Shown: positions 10,721 to 23,399, numbered from the stretch's first letter. The stretch is DNA of 64,000 nucleotides from Aedes albopictus (GCF_035046485.1 NC_085138.1:446191204-446255203); one strand, 5' to 3'. Notes: generated by a model not told the origin, from the sequence alone. Program-made: numbers and translations.

Positions 10721-13290
10721 AGTCTGGTAAACGTTGGGTAAGATTAAAAGTTAAGAAATTGTCGAAGTCTTCATATATGCAAGAGATCAAAATCGTGACC
10801 AATGCGATCTCATCAAATCACACCATTTCAGCTTTCTGCGGTGTAAATATACAGTAGGATGGATCATTTACATGAATCGTGTAACCAAGAATTATAAATA
10901 TAGCCCAAAGTGTGTTGAAAAAAAAACTCGAACATCGAAGTCGAACGTCGAAGATCGTAAATAATCTGTGATTTTGAATAAAGTTAAGGTAGTCAAGTAG
11001 CCAACTGATATTTGTCAGCTCTGTTTTGTCGTTGAACATAACAACATCGGAATGTGTGCCATCAATAAGTTTCCCAAATCTTTGATGGCTTTGTTAAAAT
11101 TGTTGCTTTTATGTTCTCATGATTAAGGAATATTTCGGCTAACGTCGACGGAAAGATCATTACTACATATTCGACGAGAAAGGCACTATCACCACTAGGT
11201 GGATTAATCTGGGTTTTTAAATATTGCGATTGTCGCACTCCGTTGTTCACAACGTTTATCACACTTACTAAACCGATTGAATATTGAGAATATTTTTATG
11301 TTTTTTTTTTTTCAGGTGTGCAGCTAGAAGTGGAGTGTTCCAAAGAGGCTTTTCTGTTACTTTCACTAGAAATTCCGTAGAAAATGCTTTCAGAAGCTAA
11401 CTTAGGCATCATTCCTTGTAGAATTTGTACTATTCTTTTCACCAAAGCATGTTTATTTTGTATCGTGATAAAATTCTATTTCAAAATTCATAAATGATCC
11501 TAACTTTTTAGAAGAAAAAAATGTCTAGTTGACGAACGAAAGGCAAATGTGAGCCAGTGTAAAGAAGATGCTTAAAATGAACGATTTGTTTTCCTATCGC
11601 GACAATCGGGCCTTTCTCGTGCCAAAAAAGGGATGCATACATGGATTGGTGAGCTCGTTTCATGTTATTATTTTATTGTTCTTTACTAGGTGTTGCATTC
11701 ATAAAAAAATATTCTTCACCATACGTGCTCATAGACTCCTTGCTTTGTGTAAATTATTTCACGAAACACTGTAAAGTTTACGTGCAAACATCAGTGTTAA
11801 CATCTTAATGCCTATACCATAGATTCTAAAAGAAAAAACAAACACCTTTTTGTTACTTTTTTTTGCAAAATATTCGAATGGTATTTTAACACCAGACAAG
11901 GGCATGAGTTTTCCGTTAGACATTCGAGTGTAAACTGGAGTCATAAGAGCAAAGATACATGAAAAATTTTAAAGAAAAAAAAAAAAATTGTGAGTGACAT
12001 TTATACTCGAACCCTAATTTATCTTCTTCTGAAGTACATAAAAATGTTAATGACGTTATGACAAACGGCAGATCTTTTTTCTGCAAAGCTTCATCTAAAG
12101 AAAAAATAGTCCTCCGGTCATCAACACTAATGGGCCATTTTGAGTGCAATAAAAGCATCCGCAACTCCTCATTTATTAATACCTACGCTACCCGTAGGAC
12201 TATAGACTTGAATGCCCGAACAAAGCAAGTCACTTTTTCTTCCAAAATGAGCTCAAATTTATTATAAACAGATCCCTCGCAGTTCGACTGCTGACAGCTG
12301 TGTTTGACTTTTGATGTTGTGTGATTTTGGTCCGGCCAATGAATGTAGGAAGAAAAAAGAGCCACAAACGGCAGGACGAATCTCCATATCTAATCATAAA
12401 TAAACTCTAGGTAGCAGCGGCGCAGCGGTCGGTATGGCAAACTGAACAGTGCCAAAGCTCTTCTGAAACACATCCTTACAAATTGCGCCCCATTGTAAAA
12501 ACACCGTTCGTCCTCGATGGATAAGACGACAACGATGTGACGAACCGACAGAAAAAGATACCCGAGACGAAATGCACCCGGTTTTGGGATGCGCTGCAAT
12601 CCGTCGTCCCGATGCATTCAGCTAGCTTCCTTTTTGGTGGATTTGAAAAGTGTGAATCTAATAAAAATCACAATAAATTGTAATAAATAGCGCCATAAAA
12701 ATCAATATCAATCAAAGCAAGCGGCGGCGCATCATTGTCATCGTGCTCGTCGCCGTCGCAACGGAAAACCGAAAATGTGCTCGGCAAGAGAAGAGGATCC
12801 TTCTTTTTTTCATATGGAACTTTTTTTTTGTTTTCCTATGCAGAATTGAAGATTTGGAAAAGGTGTAAAATCCGAGGAAATTATTGCAGGGTGAGGAATC
12901 AAAAGATTGAAGATTTACCCTAAACGATTCAATGCACACTTAGCCAGGAAAAAAATTAGCAAGACCAAACTTCTAACCCCGAAGTTCGGAATCATCGGAA
13001 TAGTTGTTAAGTTTTCTTAGCATCTTCAATTGCGCTTGATGATTAGTTCTATAACACGCCGCATGAATGGCGCTGCGGTTTTAACTTCTTTGTTTTTATT
13101 AATAAATGTACGATTTTTTTAAGCAAACATCAAGCTTTCTGTTAGTGGTGGGGAGATGCGTGCGTGGAGTTCAGAAGGCCCTGAGTCGACAGAAACGTGT
13201 TTGTTTACGCAATGTAGATAAGGCCTTTTCAATTGTTGATCTTGAGTTATTTCTTTAAAAATACTTCTTCCAAAACTATTTGTGTTTGCT
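10720..13290. other. No gene recognised
   Basis: Short frames on both strands, none with recognisable motifs. A more GC-balanced segment at ~12270-12930 could be regulatory or exonic, but no splice-consistent frame could be supported. Confidence 0.3.
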
Positions 13291-13319
13291 AATATTTATT
13301 CAAAATCACAACAGCTGAG

Positions 13320-14420
13320 CATACGGTAAGAGTTTCGTTAATATTCTTTAAAATCTGGAACGAATCCCATGAAGGATCCCTGCTGAAGTAATTAAAAGAA
13401 TCTGGGGAGGAATTCCGAAGGAATTCTGGAATAAATTCCTCAAGGAATCCCGGAAGGAAAAAAATAGATAACAGCAAAAATGTTGGAGGAATCCCTGGAA
13501 GAAGTCAGGAAGAATCCCTGCAGGAATTGCTAGATAAATTTTGGACGGAATACCAGAACAAAATCAGGGATAAATTAATTCCGGAAGAAATCCTTTAAGA
13601 AATTTCGAACAATCATTGAATCCCTGAATAAATCTCGGTAGGAATTTCTAGAGTAAACCTGGCAGTAATCAATGAAGGAATCCCAAAAGGAATCCCGAAG
13701 GAATTTTGGAAGAAATACCTAAAAGAATCTATAACAAACCAGCAAAAAAGATTGAAAAAAAACTTGGGAGGAGGTCCAAAAGAAATCCTTACAGGAATTT
13801 CTGGAAAAATTCTGGAGAGGATTCCAGGGAGAACACTCAGGAATAATCCTACAGGACTCTCAGTAGGAATCCCGGAAGAAATTCTCAACGGAATTCCAGA
13901 AAAAAATATGGAGGAATTCCTTAAGGAATCATAGGAGGAAACCCTAAAGGAAATTTGGGAAAAACAAATTGAATTAACCGGGAAAAGAATCCCGTGGGTA
14001 ATCGTTGAAAGAATTCCACAAAAAGCCGAAAAAAACCTAAAATAATTTCGGGAGAAATCAATGGATCACGTGAAAAATGGTTTAAGGAAACCCTTATAGG
14101 GGGAATCCTTATAAGAATCTCTAAATGAATATTAAAAGAAATACCTGAAAGAATGCCAGGTGAAATCAATGAAAGGATCGCTCAAGGAATTCCGGAAGTA
14201 ATCCCGCGAAAAATCTTTGACAGAATCTCTGAATGTCTAGAGTAAACCTGGTAAAATCAATGAAGGAATTCCAAGAGAAATTCCCGACGGAATCTCAGGA
14301 GAAATACCGGAAGAAATCCCAGACGAAAACACAGGAAGATTTTCACGAGCTCTCCCTGATGGAAACACAGGAGACACTTTAAACAAAAATCATGAAGGAT
14401 GCCCGTGAGAAATCAATCCC
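13320..14420 (+). repeat. EcoRI-core repeat array, 1.1 kb
   Basis: The longest clean block of the GGAATTCC / GGAATCCC family on the purine strand: units such as GGAATTCCGGAAGAAATCCC and GAATCCCGGAAG with a dominant ~12-nt spacing and heavy degeneration. Confidence 0.7.
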
Positions 14421-14429
14421 AAGTAAAAG

Positions 14430-16648
14430 TAAGTAAGTGTGATAGAGTAGAAGAGGTTCTTAAAATTGTCTTAAAACCACAATAAAAGGTATTCGCCATA
14501 GCTTTGATTACAAGCCCTTGAAGATCATCCAAGTAGCTTTTTTGGTTTTATCACGATTTCAAATCAATTTAAACATTATAACGACTATCAAGCTAAACAT
14601 TTTTGTAGGTCATTTTTGCTGTCCCATACAAAATAACATCTGCTGCATACATTATCAAATCATCTAAACGACACGTGTTTCATTTCCACAAAAATAGCCA
14701 CCAGAACCGAAAGCTAATAAAATCTGCTTGTCAACAACAGCTTATATTTATTAACGTGCAAAGACCCCCGAAATGCACACGAAAACCTTCTACAAAACAA
14801 AACAAAAGTGGATGCGCCATATGGTTATCATCCTCAACTAAGCGCACCGCAGCGCGCCGCGTTTCATCGCATTGCATGTCAGTTTACTCATCTGCAAGCG
14901 CACGGTGATCGCTCATAAACATGCCTTGTCGGTAGGTAAAGTAGGCCGTAGCGTATTCAACCAAACTCCGTCATCGCAGCAGGCCCCGTCCGTCGACTAT
15001 GGTCCCAAAACAAAAATATGAAGCGTCCTTTTATTTTTGTACACTAGCATCGACAACATCGGTGCAATATGTAATCGCGCAGTAGGCTTTGCAAGCGCTA
15101 GCTAGGGGATGGATCAGCTACGCTTGGACTACGCATCTAGGACCACCTAGGACCCTAAATTCGGATCTGTACCTAATAATGGTGGTGGCAGAGCGGATCA
15201 GGATCAGGAGGGAAGATGCATACACAAATAGGCACGCACAGTTACCCTCACGAGCAGTTAATATTTCAGTCAGTCGGTTTAGGGACACGAAAATGCTCCT
15301 TCCTGCGCAAACTGCGCACACGCGTGCAGGTTTAGCAACACTGATGAACGGAGGGTGGGGGCTATTTTTATCTCGGTCCCGAAATCTACACATCTGACGG
15401 GGTATTATCCTGTTCCGAAACACCCTCATGGATTTTGATGGGGTCATTGACGCTCTGGGTGGATTGTGGTGGTACAACAAAGCTTGATTTACAGGAGGAC
15501 TGATGCTCGTATCAAATGTCGGGCGTGTAGAACGCACGTGTTGTCAGATAATGAAATATAGAAATGCAAATATCAAATGCGGTAAGATTTTCTAACAAGT
15601 AACCCGATGTCAGTGGGAGCATTTGGATCCAAGGTTGGCGGTGGTTTTGACTATGGTTGCTAAGTTGCCTTTGGTAACACTGTGTTACCGCGTTTGAAGC
15701 GCATTTGGCCACCGTTTGCATCTTGAACGCACACAGCAATATATGTCTACAGAACGACGGTTTTTCCCAGCAAAATTCAAACCCTTGCTTGCTGCCTAGC
15801 AACTGATTAGCCTACCCTAACATGTGATTGCTTGAATCGAATTCATATTTTAATCGATTTTTCCAACAGCAGCATTTTGATTTCGAATGTCTATGTCGAA
15901 TAATTTTTGGGACCACGAAGACGTTCCATCAATGGGAAAGACACTCATGCGCTTCTAGATATTCTTCCACTTTCAACTCCAATTAGTCTCCCGAGTCCGT
16001 TCATTTTTATCTCTGGTACTGGATTGGTTTCTGTTTGCGTGGACTCAGTGATGCGGACATTGTTCTTCAAACTAGCGTTTCGGAAACAACTCTTCATTTT
16101 TTAGAAAGATTAGATTCCGTTGTATGGAGAAAATTGAATGTTGATCGAAACAACCCGGAACAAAGTTTTTTCAATCTACATTAGCATCCAATACAATTGT
16201 GCAAAATTTGGAAACGGTTGGTTACGTCCCCGCCCAGTCAACCAGTGATCGTATAAGATGTTGCATAAGATGATAAAGTGGAGGTACATGCCATCACAGC
16301 AGTTATCATATCGCCCGGCCATGTGGTGATCTTTTTTCAAGAATTATCAAAGAGCGCTATGATGGAAAATTTTAAAACAGGTCTGTTTTCTTAGGCGACT
16401 GTCTCGCGCGTATCTTTGACTGCGGGTAAAAGTAGTCGCCAAAGTAGATTTTATTTTGATTCGTATAATACTCGTCCGCTCGATAAGACTTGAACTCACG
16501 ACTCCTACTCACAACTCACTAGACAGTAGGCTGCGCCGCTGCGGCTTATTTTTCAAAAGTTGTTGAAACCTGAAATTCGTAAGCTTTTCTGGATTCAAAT
16601 GACATGAATAGAGAAACCTCTGAGTTTGAGCCAAAAATATTGAGATTT
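14430..16648. other. No gene recognised; relatively GC-rich island
   Basis: From ~14780 to 15500 GC content is clearly above the neighbourhood, with overlapping frames of 102 and 139 codons on opposite strands that show no motif and are not spliced convincingly. At 16470-16540 a minus-strand B-box-like GAGTTCAAGTC suggests a tRNA-like SINE head. Could include an unrecognised promoter or first exon. Confidence 0.25.
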
Positions 16649-17148
16649 NNNNNNNNNNNNNNNNNNNNNNNNNNNNNNNNNNNNNNNNNNNNNNNNNNNN
16701 NNNNNNNNNNNNNNNNNNNNNNNNNNNNNNNNNNNNNNNNNNNNNNNNNNNNNNNNNNNNNNNNNNNNNNNNNNNNNNNNNNNNNNNNNNNNNNNNNNNN
16801 NNNNNNNNNNNNNNNNNNNNNNNNNNNNNNNNNNNNNNNNNNNNNNNNNNNNNNNNNNNNNNNNNNNNNNNNNNNNNNNNNNNNNNNNNNNNNNNNNNNN
16901 NNNNNNNNNNNNNNNNNNNNNNNNNNNNNNNNNNNNNNNNNNNNNNNNNNNNNNNNNNNNNNNNNNNNNNNNNNNNNNNNNNNNNNNNNNNNNNNNNNNN
17001 NNNNNNNNNNNNNNNNNNNNNNNNNNNNNNNNNNNNNNNNNNNNNNNNNNNNNNNNNNNNNNNNNNNNNNNNNNNNNNNNNNNNNNNNNNNNNNNNNNNN
17101 NNNNNNNNNNNNNNNNNNNNNNNNNNNNNNNNNNNNNNNNNNNNNNNN
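16649..17148. other. Assembly gap (500 N)
   Basis: Exactly 500 undetermined bases. The right edge opens directly into an EcoRI-core repeat array, so the gap probably reflects that repeat. Confidence 1.
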
Positions 17149-18700
17149 GAAATACCCCAGGAATTCCTTCAGAAAGTCCTTCAGGAATTTCTCTGGGAAT
17201 TCCTCAGAAATTACTACCGCAGTGTCTCCAAGAAATTCTACCAAGATTTACCATAGGTATTTCTTCGGAAAATCCTACAGCATTCCTCCAGGAATTTCTG
17301 CAGGAAATCCTTTAGAGATTGCTTCCGATATTCTTTCAGGAGATTCTTCATGAAATAAATTCTATAGGAATTTTTCCAAGGGATTCCTCCGGAAATTCTT
17401 TCAGGTTTCCTCTAGGAATTAATCCATGAATTTCAACTCCAGGGATTCCTCTAGAAATCCGTCCAGGAGTTATTTCACGGGTTCTTCTAGAAATTCCACC
17501 AGGAATTCCTCCAAGAATATACCAGAAATTCCTGCAGGTATTCCTCTAAGGATTCTTCCGTGAGATTCCTCCAGGAGTTCCTCCTGGAATTCTTCCAGAA
17601 ATTCCTCTGGGAATTCTTCTAGAAATTTATCTTGGAATTTCATCAGAAATTTCTCTAATGCTCCAGGCATTACTCCAGGAACTTCTCCAGGGGTGCCTCC
17701 TTCAGAAATTTATCCATTAACTTTGGAGCCATGGGCTGAAAGTCTCTTTAAAAAAGACAAATCAATCAATCAATCCATTAACTTTTCCTGGGAATCCGCC
17801 AGGAATTTGTCCAAAAATTTTTTTAGGATTTCCTCCAGAAATCCATCTTGGAATTGCTAAGAAAATTTGCTTATGATTTCACAAAAAAATGTGCCTATGA
17901 TGCTTCGTTTTATGATTTTTCAAAGTAGGTGGTGTCTGTGGAAAATGTTTGATTTTCACTACAGTTTTCCGGAAAATTAAGCGAACCTGATTTTTTTCAA
18001 TTTAGTTTTTCAAATATATATGATCCCTTACCCTTCAGAAACTTCATACCAATTTGTACGATAATAAAAAAATCCCCTAATGCTCCAGGCATTAGTCCAG
18101 GAACATTTCCAGAGATTCCGCATGGATTTTTTCCGGAGGTTCTCCCGGATATCCTCCAAAAATACATCTAGGAACTCCTCCTGTGATTTCTTGAAGAATT
18201 CCTCTAAGGATGCATCCAGAAATTCCTCCAAGGATTCATCTAAAAAAAATCTAGTAATTTCTACAGGGATTTCTGATGCGGATTCTTCAGATTTTTTTTC
18301 CTGAAATTCCTAGCATAATTGCTCTTCGGATTCCTCCAGGAATTCATCCAGGGATTCCTCCAGGTATACTTTCACAAATTACTCCAGGGATTCCTGCAGG
18401 TATTGCTCCGAGAATTCTTGTAATGTTCCGAAATTTCTCTCGTTTTTTTTTTTAATTTATTCAGCGGTTAGTTTAAAATTACAGTATTCCGTTCATAATG
18501 TTTTTCAGGGATTCACCCCAGGGTTTTTTTAAGGATTACTTGTAGATTTTTTGAATAATTTGAAGGATTTCTCGAGGAATCCTCCTCCACCGATTTGTAT
18601 TGAAATTCTTTTAGATAATTTTAGAGGGACATAGAAGCCAAGAAATTCTCCAAGAAGTCATCCAGGAATTCTTTCACAATTATCTCATGAATACCAAGTC
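17149..18700 (-). repeat. EcoRI-core repeat arrays
   Basis: Pyrimidine-strand units (CCAGGAATTCCTCCAGG, TTCCTCCAAGGATTC) at 17149-17860, 18060-18420 and ~18580-18690. Within them ATGCTCCAGGCATT(A) followed by CTCCAGGAAC occurs twice (17656 and 18080), showing local duplication. Confidence 0.7.
17725..17773 (+). mobile_element. 49-bp LINE/SINE 3'-end insertion with 12-bp TSD
   Basis: GGAGCCATGGGCTGAAAGTC is followed by a T/A stretch and a (ATCA)n tail. TCCATTAACTTT is duplicated at 17713-17724 and 17774-17785. Same family as 10208-10263, opposite orientation. Confidence 0.65.
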
Positions 18701-19323
18701 TTTTACAAGTCCAATCATGAATACCTTCAAACTTACGGTTACATCTTGCAGCACCAGTTTTTGAATATATTAAAACATCCTCAATGACCATTTGAATTTG
18801 TGCGTTGTTTGATAGACGCAAAAATACCCCTGGCCCACGAAATAAAAGAAATTAATAGTGACCGACTAGAAATCACCTCCAGCATGGTTTTAATGAATAC
18901 ACTCGCGTTTACGCTTCAGCTACGTACATTTATTCTCACTAGGAATTCACAAACTTTTGCTGGAATTCCATTGCAAATTCAACCAGAGTTTTTTCCCACA
19001 TGATACTTGATTTCCATAAAGAAGCACTTAACCATATTTTGCAATAATGCTGCTAGAAAATTCAAAGATTCTTAAAGATACCCATCCAGGAATTCCTGGG
19101 AATTATAATTTAGATTTAATTTCTCAGCGATTTAAAAAACAAGATGTACAAAGTATTGCTTTTTATATAATTCTGATTATATAATATTCTCAAACAAAGC
19201 TAACTAATTACATAGACCATTTTGGACAATGATCTTGTAAAGAGTGGCAAGTTGAGAATTGTCTCCAATAACTGTCAATTTAAACACATATTATGCCAAA
19301 TAAATTTCTATTACTGTACGTGC

Positions 19324-19510
19324 AGTTGAAACCCGGAATTTTCGACTAGCAAAGTTGGATGTTTCTCCAAATCCGTGCGTCGGACCTAACTTCGGAAATG
19401 GTGCGCAGTATAGCTGTTTGCTATACAGCGCACCACTTCCGAAGCTAGGTCCGACGCACGGATTTGGAGAGATATCCAACTTCGCTAGTCGAAAACTCCG
19501 ATCTTCAACT
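19324..19510. repeat. ~90-nt-arm palindromic element
   Basis: Core arms 19334-19414 and 19420-19500 (81 nt each) around a 5-nt loop, with a handful of mismatches, bounded by AGTTGAA / TTCAACT. Would form a long hairpin with a GC-rich middle (CCGTGCGTCGGACCTA). Confidence 0.75.
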
Positions 19511-19596
19511 AAATTGAGAATATAGGTCTATGTTTGTCACCACGACAGTGGTTTTCAGATTTTTTCTAATTTCCATATATAAAGTCATGAAAAATT

Positions 19597-19672
19597 TCTG
19601 GGGGGGGCCTGGCGGATTCTGGGGGGGGCCTGGCCCCCCTGGCCCCCCCTCTAGTTACGCCAATGCTGATTA
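19597..19672 (-). mobile_element. DNA-element end fragment, G-rich
   Basis: On the minus strand it begins TGGCGTAACTAGAGGGGGG and continues with repeated GGGGGGCCAGG blocks. This looks like one terminus of a dispersed insect DNA element; the other end is not seen. Confidence 0.35.
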
Positions 19673-19981
19673 CACTCATAAGTAGTTGTTGAAACCAAAA
19701 ATCAAATTTTCTACAAAATACAATTTCGATATACAATGATACACTATGCCCAGGGAATCGAAAAATCGAACCAGAAGAAAACATCTTGATAAGAGTATTA
19801 AACTGAAACTGTAGTTTCAGAAAGCACAGCGAAGTATTTGTTTTATCTCTTCCAGAATACAGCATAATGTGCTACACATTCGAGTTCTCTAACAATTAAC
19901 TCCACACTCCGAATTTAAATGTTCTTATCTTTACTGAACCCATTTAGTTTAAACTAATTCAATTTTTAATCTCATCCGATC

Positions 19982-20026
19982 ATTAGAGGTGAATGCCGCA
20001 TTGCGGTGAAGCCTCTTGAAAAAAAA
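19982..20026 (+). mobile_element. 45-bp A-tailed insertion with 14-bp TSD
   Basis: AGAGGTGAATGCCGCATTGC..CCTCTTG followed by an A run, flanked by AATCTCATCCGATC at 19968-19981 and 20027-20040. It contains a small AGAGG/CCTCT inverted pair. A tiny target-primed-type insertion, different family from those at 10208 and 17725. Confidence 0.65.
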
Positions 20027-22060
20027 AATCTCATCCGATCCTTCAGGTGGCAAAGTTTGTCATACCATAATAACGAATTCAAAAGCCGTAATTAAGACAT
20101 TCGTTTGCTTTAGGTACGTTTGTAGCAGATGGTGTTGTTGAGAAATAGAAAACGCATTTTTTTTTGCATTGAGAAGGCTCGTAATGATGGTTCTCTATCA
20201 AATTTTCCAGTGAATACTACTTTTACCAATAGAGAAGTATCTATCTATTCTTACCGATACAGTAACTTTCCTTATGTTTGGAAATGAAATATTTTATTTG
20301 TGAGCTTTTTATCTTTTCCAATATGCTACATTTTTTACCGCTTTGTGCAACTTTAAATTTTGATCATCTAGTTTACAGAGCCCTATTTTTAAACTTTTAC
20401 AAGAAACATCAACAAAGTTGATATTATTTGCTTCGTTAGAATGATTATTATAAGAGCTAGAAGAAGCTTTTTTGCATATCGTGCTCAAATTGAAATGGCA
20501 GTCAACCGTTAGTGTTGTTATAATTTCTGAAACAGTCTATTATACATAGAATCCCGAGATTTAAAAATTTAAAACTTTACTTGACAACTAGCGTTTCCTT
20601 GCGCCGAAGCCACCAACTCAGTAACCAATTTTGAAAATGACGTAAATCAATGCTACACCATTGATTATACGTCGTTTTCAAAATCTGTTTTTGAACTAAT
20701 TGCTGAATCACCAAACTGCGTTTGACCACTGTAAGAATTGATATACCGTCGATAGGGGTGACAATGGATCTGGGGGGGTGTGAGACTGGGTCAAAACGGA
20801 GAAACATAAAATATGAAATAGCTCATCAACTGTCGCTAATTTATATTAATTCCAAGAGGAGATATTTTTACGTCATGATGCAGAATAAGATGTTTTGCAA
20901 TAATATTTGTTTTTGTTAAATTTTTGGCTAAACTTATATGATAGAACTACTAGTAAATCACTCTGAAAAAAATCTCCTTCATAATGTTTCACACAAGTAC
21001 CTAACCATAAATTTTCTTTTAAATGGTTAGCTGTACACACTTCCAAAGAATCGTGTAATTTTGTGTCATTAAACTCCGACATATTACAGCGAGCAAAATG
21101 ACACAATATTAGGATCAGCTTTAATTTTACACGATGCAATGTTTGTTAATCCTTCATCTATACGGAAACATAACCTCAAAGCAACATAAGGCAATCCCTC
21201 TCGTTTTTCAAATGATTCTGATGCATTGAACACCCCATACATGGTTTCCACATACCATCATTGATAAACACGAAATATATTATTTAATTCATCAAACACA
21301 CACACTTAATTTGGAATACCGTGTTCGGTAAATTTTTGACGAAAATAGAACAGCTGAATACAGCTATACTGCATTGTTTACCTTTTGCACCCGGTTTTGA
21401 CAGTTGGTGTACTGAGCCTCAGTAAAATCGATTACCGAAGCTACCGAAATAGTTCTGCTGTTCTATTTTCGTCAAAAAAGTGCTGAACAGGCAATTCAGG
21501 ATTGAGTGTGCACAATGTTTTCAACAATTCAAATCATTTTCAACGCAGGATGTAGTCCGGAGTCTCCATTCGTCGTTTGGTAGATGGTTGGATTCAATGC
21601 TGCTGGATTGACTACTCGACTCCACAAATCGGTTGCGATTACAGCTACTGCCAAAGGATTAGATGAACCAGAAATCAAATTAAACACTCTTTTTTGTGCA
21701 TCAATAATCACACTTAATATTTACTTACTTGACATTAGAATCAATAAAATTAACTTATATTCTTAGATAGGCGATTTCGTATACTTTGACCCATTATCAT
21801 CCCCTTTAAGGGGTGAGATTGGGTCAATTTTCAATCATTTGTAGTTCAGTAAGCAATTCATATAATGTTATACTTTCTTGCTAATCTATCATAACTACAT
21901 AGAAGAGTATATATACCAAATAAAAAATTAGCCCAACTTTAATTGCATTTGTTATTTAATAAACAAACTTTGAGTATCCTTTTTTTTTCACCCAACGACG
22001 GTAGCATGTAATCACTTTTGAAAGCTTCTACTGACGAGGCCTCTACCGGCCATTTAGTCA
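20027..22060. other. No gene recognised; relics with hairpins
   Basis: Holds a 42-bp hairpin at ~21788-21830 (TTGACCCATTATCATCCCC and its complement), and a ~140-bp unit at 21333-21474 bounded by inverted TTTTTGACGAAAATAGAACA. GGGTCAAA-type ends near 20795 suggest related element debris. Confidence 0.4.
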
Positions 22061-22065
22061 ACTAC

Positions 22066-23001
22066 CGTATGCGTGATAATGTTTGCACCATCGTCAAATA
22101 AAATTCCAGTTTGACTTGTGAAGACAATGTATTGGTTTTATTCGCAGGCATTTAAGCTATTACTCATATCCTAGTAGGCTGTGATTAAAAAGTGCTGATT
22201 TTCTTAGTTTTACACTTGCATAATGACTAAGTGGCAACCTAGCTCGTGATTTGTCCACGCGGAAATGTCGAAAAGTATCCGTGGTAGTGTCAAAGTCAAG
22301 ATTAACAATTTTTGAATTTATTTTTTTTATTTTGACATTGCATAATGGTGTAGACATTGGCACACAAACAAAAGTTATAATAACTATTGATTCTGGAATT
22401 TGGTACGGATCGATAGTTTTTCGGAAATCGAAAAAAAACGGAGGTTGCGTTCGGGCAAATTCAAGACATTCTTATATGGCGCTACTCGTAGCTCCTGGAT
22501 GCCATTGGTAATAATGTAAGTTTTTTTTCTATGGTCGAAGGATCATAAAGGCCACCGTAATTTTCCTTTTCGATATGCCATGCCGTTAAGTCGCTGATTT
22601 CGCGTTTCTTTGCCATTTTTTTCATTGAGCGCATATAATTCACCCAAATCTTATTTTTGATGGCAGCGATAGCTTTCTTAATCCATGTTAACCTTGGACG
22701 ACCAGTGGACACCTTCGGGAATAGTTGCCCTTGCTTTTTTTTTTGGTCTAAGACTGTTTTACGGTTCTCCTGAACACTCCTGAAATGTATTTTTTAACAT
22801 TTGCGCGTGGACAAGTCCCGACTACCGCTGCTACCCCTTCATGGTGCAAATTTTAAACTTAAGAAATCGGATTTTTTTACCCGCAACCTACTGTGATATG
22901 AGTTAGAGCTTGCGTACATGCAATAAAAACCAAGACATTGTGTGTACAGGTGATATGGGTACCTTATTTGTACGATGGTGCAAACATTATCACGCATACG
23001 G
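22066..23001. mobile_element. 936-bp TA-flanked element with long diverged TIRs
   Basis: Termini CCGTATGCGTGATAATGTTT are perfectly inverted for ~29 nt and detectably homologous for ~150 nt, flanked by TA (22064-22065, 23002-23003). The middle contains a minus-strand frame (22482-22712) starting STGRPRLTWIKKAIAAIKNK that looks protein-like but is unidentified. Confidence 0.65.
22482..22720 (-). pseudogene. Protein-like frame inside the 936-bp element
   Basis: About 76 codons, Lys-rich helical N-terminal part (TWIKKAIAAIKNKIWVNYMR) followed by WHIEKENYGGLYDPSTIEKK. No family recognised. Could be a transposase or captured host remnant. No clear ATG or promoter was assigned. Confidence 0.25.
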
Positions 23002-23156
23002 TAATTTGATATGTAGATGCTCTCCACCGGGAGATCTTTCGGAAATTCCTTGAAGCGTGCTTCCCAGAAGTTATCATTAAGGAGTTCTCGTTAAGAAGTG
23101 GTTATGATCATTCTTCCAGCAATTCTTTCAGTAATTTTTCAGCTACTTTCAGCGGC

Positions 23157-23357
23157 GCTGCAGTCTTGGGGAATCAAAACGACAGTTTTAAATTTGTCCC
23201 GACGTTTCGACTCCGATTCGAGTCTTCTTTAAGGGAACATTCTGATCAGTTTTTTTTTCTCAGAATTTTCCCTTGAAAAAGACTTGAACCACAATAGAAA
23301 CGTCGGGACAAATCTTGGTTTTTTAAAACAGTCCTTTTGATTCCCCAAGACTGCAGT
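23157..23357. mobile_element. Foldback element with two diverged hammerhead-like arms
   Basis: Arms start CTGCAGTCTTGGGGAATCAA at both ends (23158, and inverted ending 23356) and run ~90 nt inward. Each arm holds an outward-facing GAAACGTCGGGAC. In the left arm (minus strand) it is preceded by AAGAAGACTC..GAGTC, in the right arm (plus) by a decayed version. Confidence 0.65.
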
Positions 23358-23399
23358 GCCAATAAAATGAGCTAAAATCACACATATCTGTCGTACTCA

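Noticed and set aside
13613..14169. Several 80-90 codon frames on both strands
   Set aside because: By-products of the ~12-nt repeat period, which maintains phase; Ile/Pro/Ser or Glu/Phe-rich repeats without a fold.
15089..15537. Overlapping frames of 102 and 139 codons on opposite strands
   Set aside because: No domain, no splice signals that fit, and composition explained by a GC-rich island.
19566..19865. 99-codon frame with RGGARGARPPPESARPPP
   Set aside because: Produced by the G/C-run transposon end at 19597-19672.
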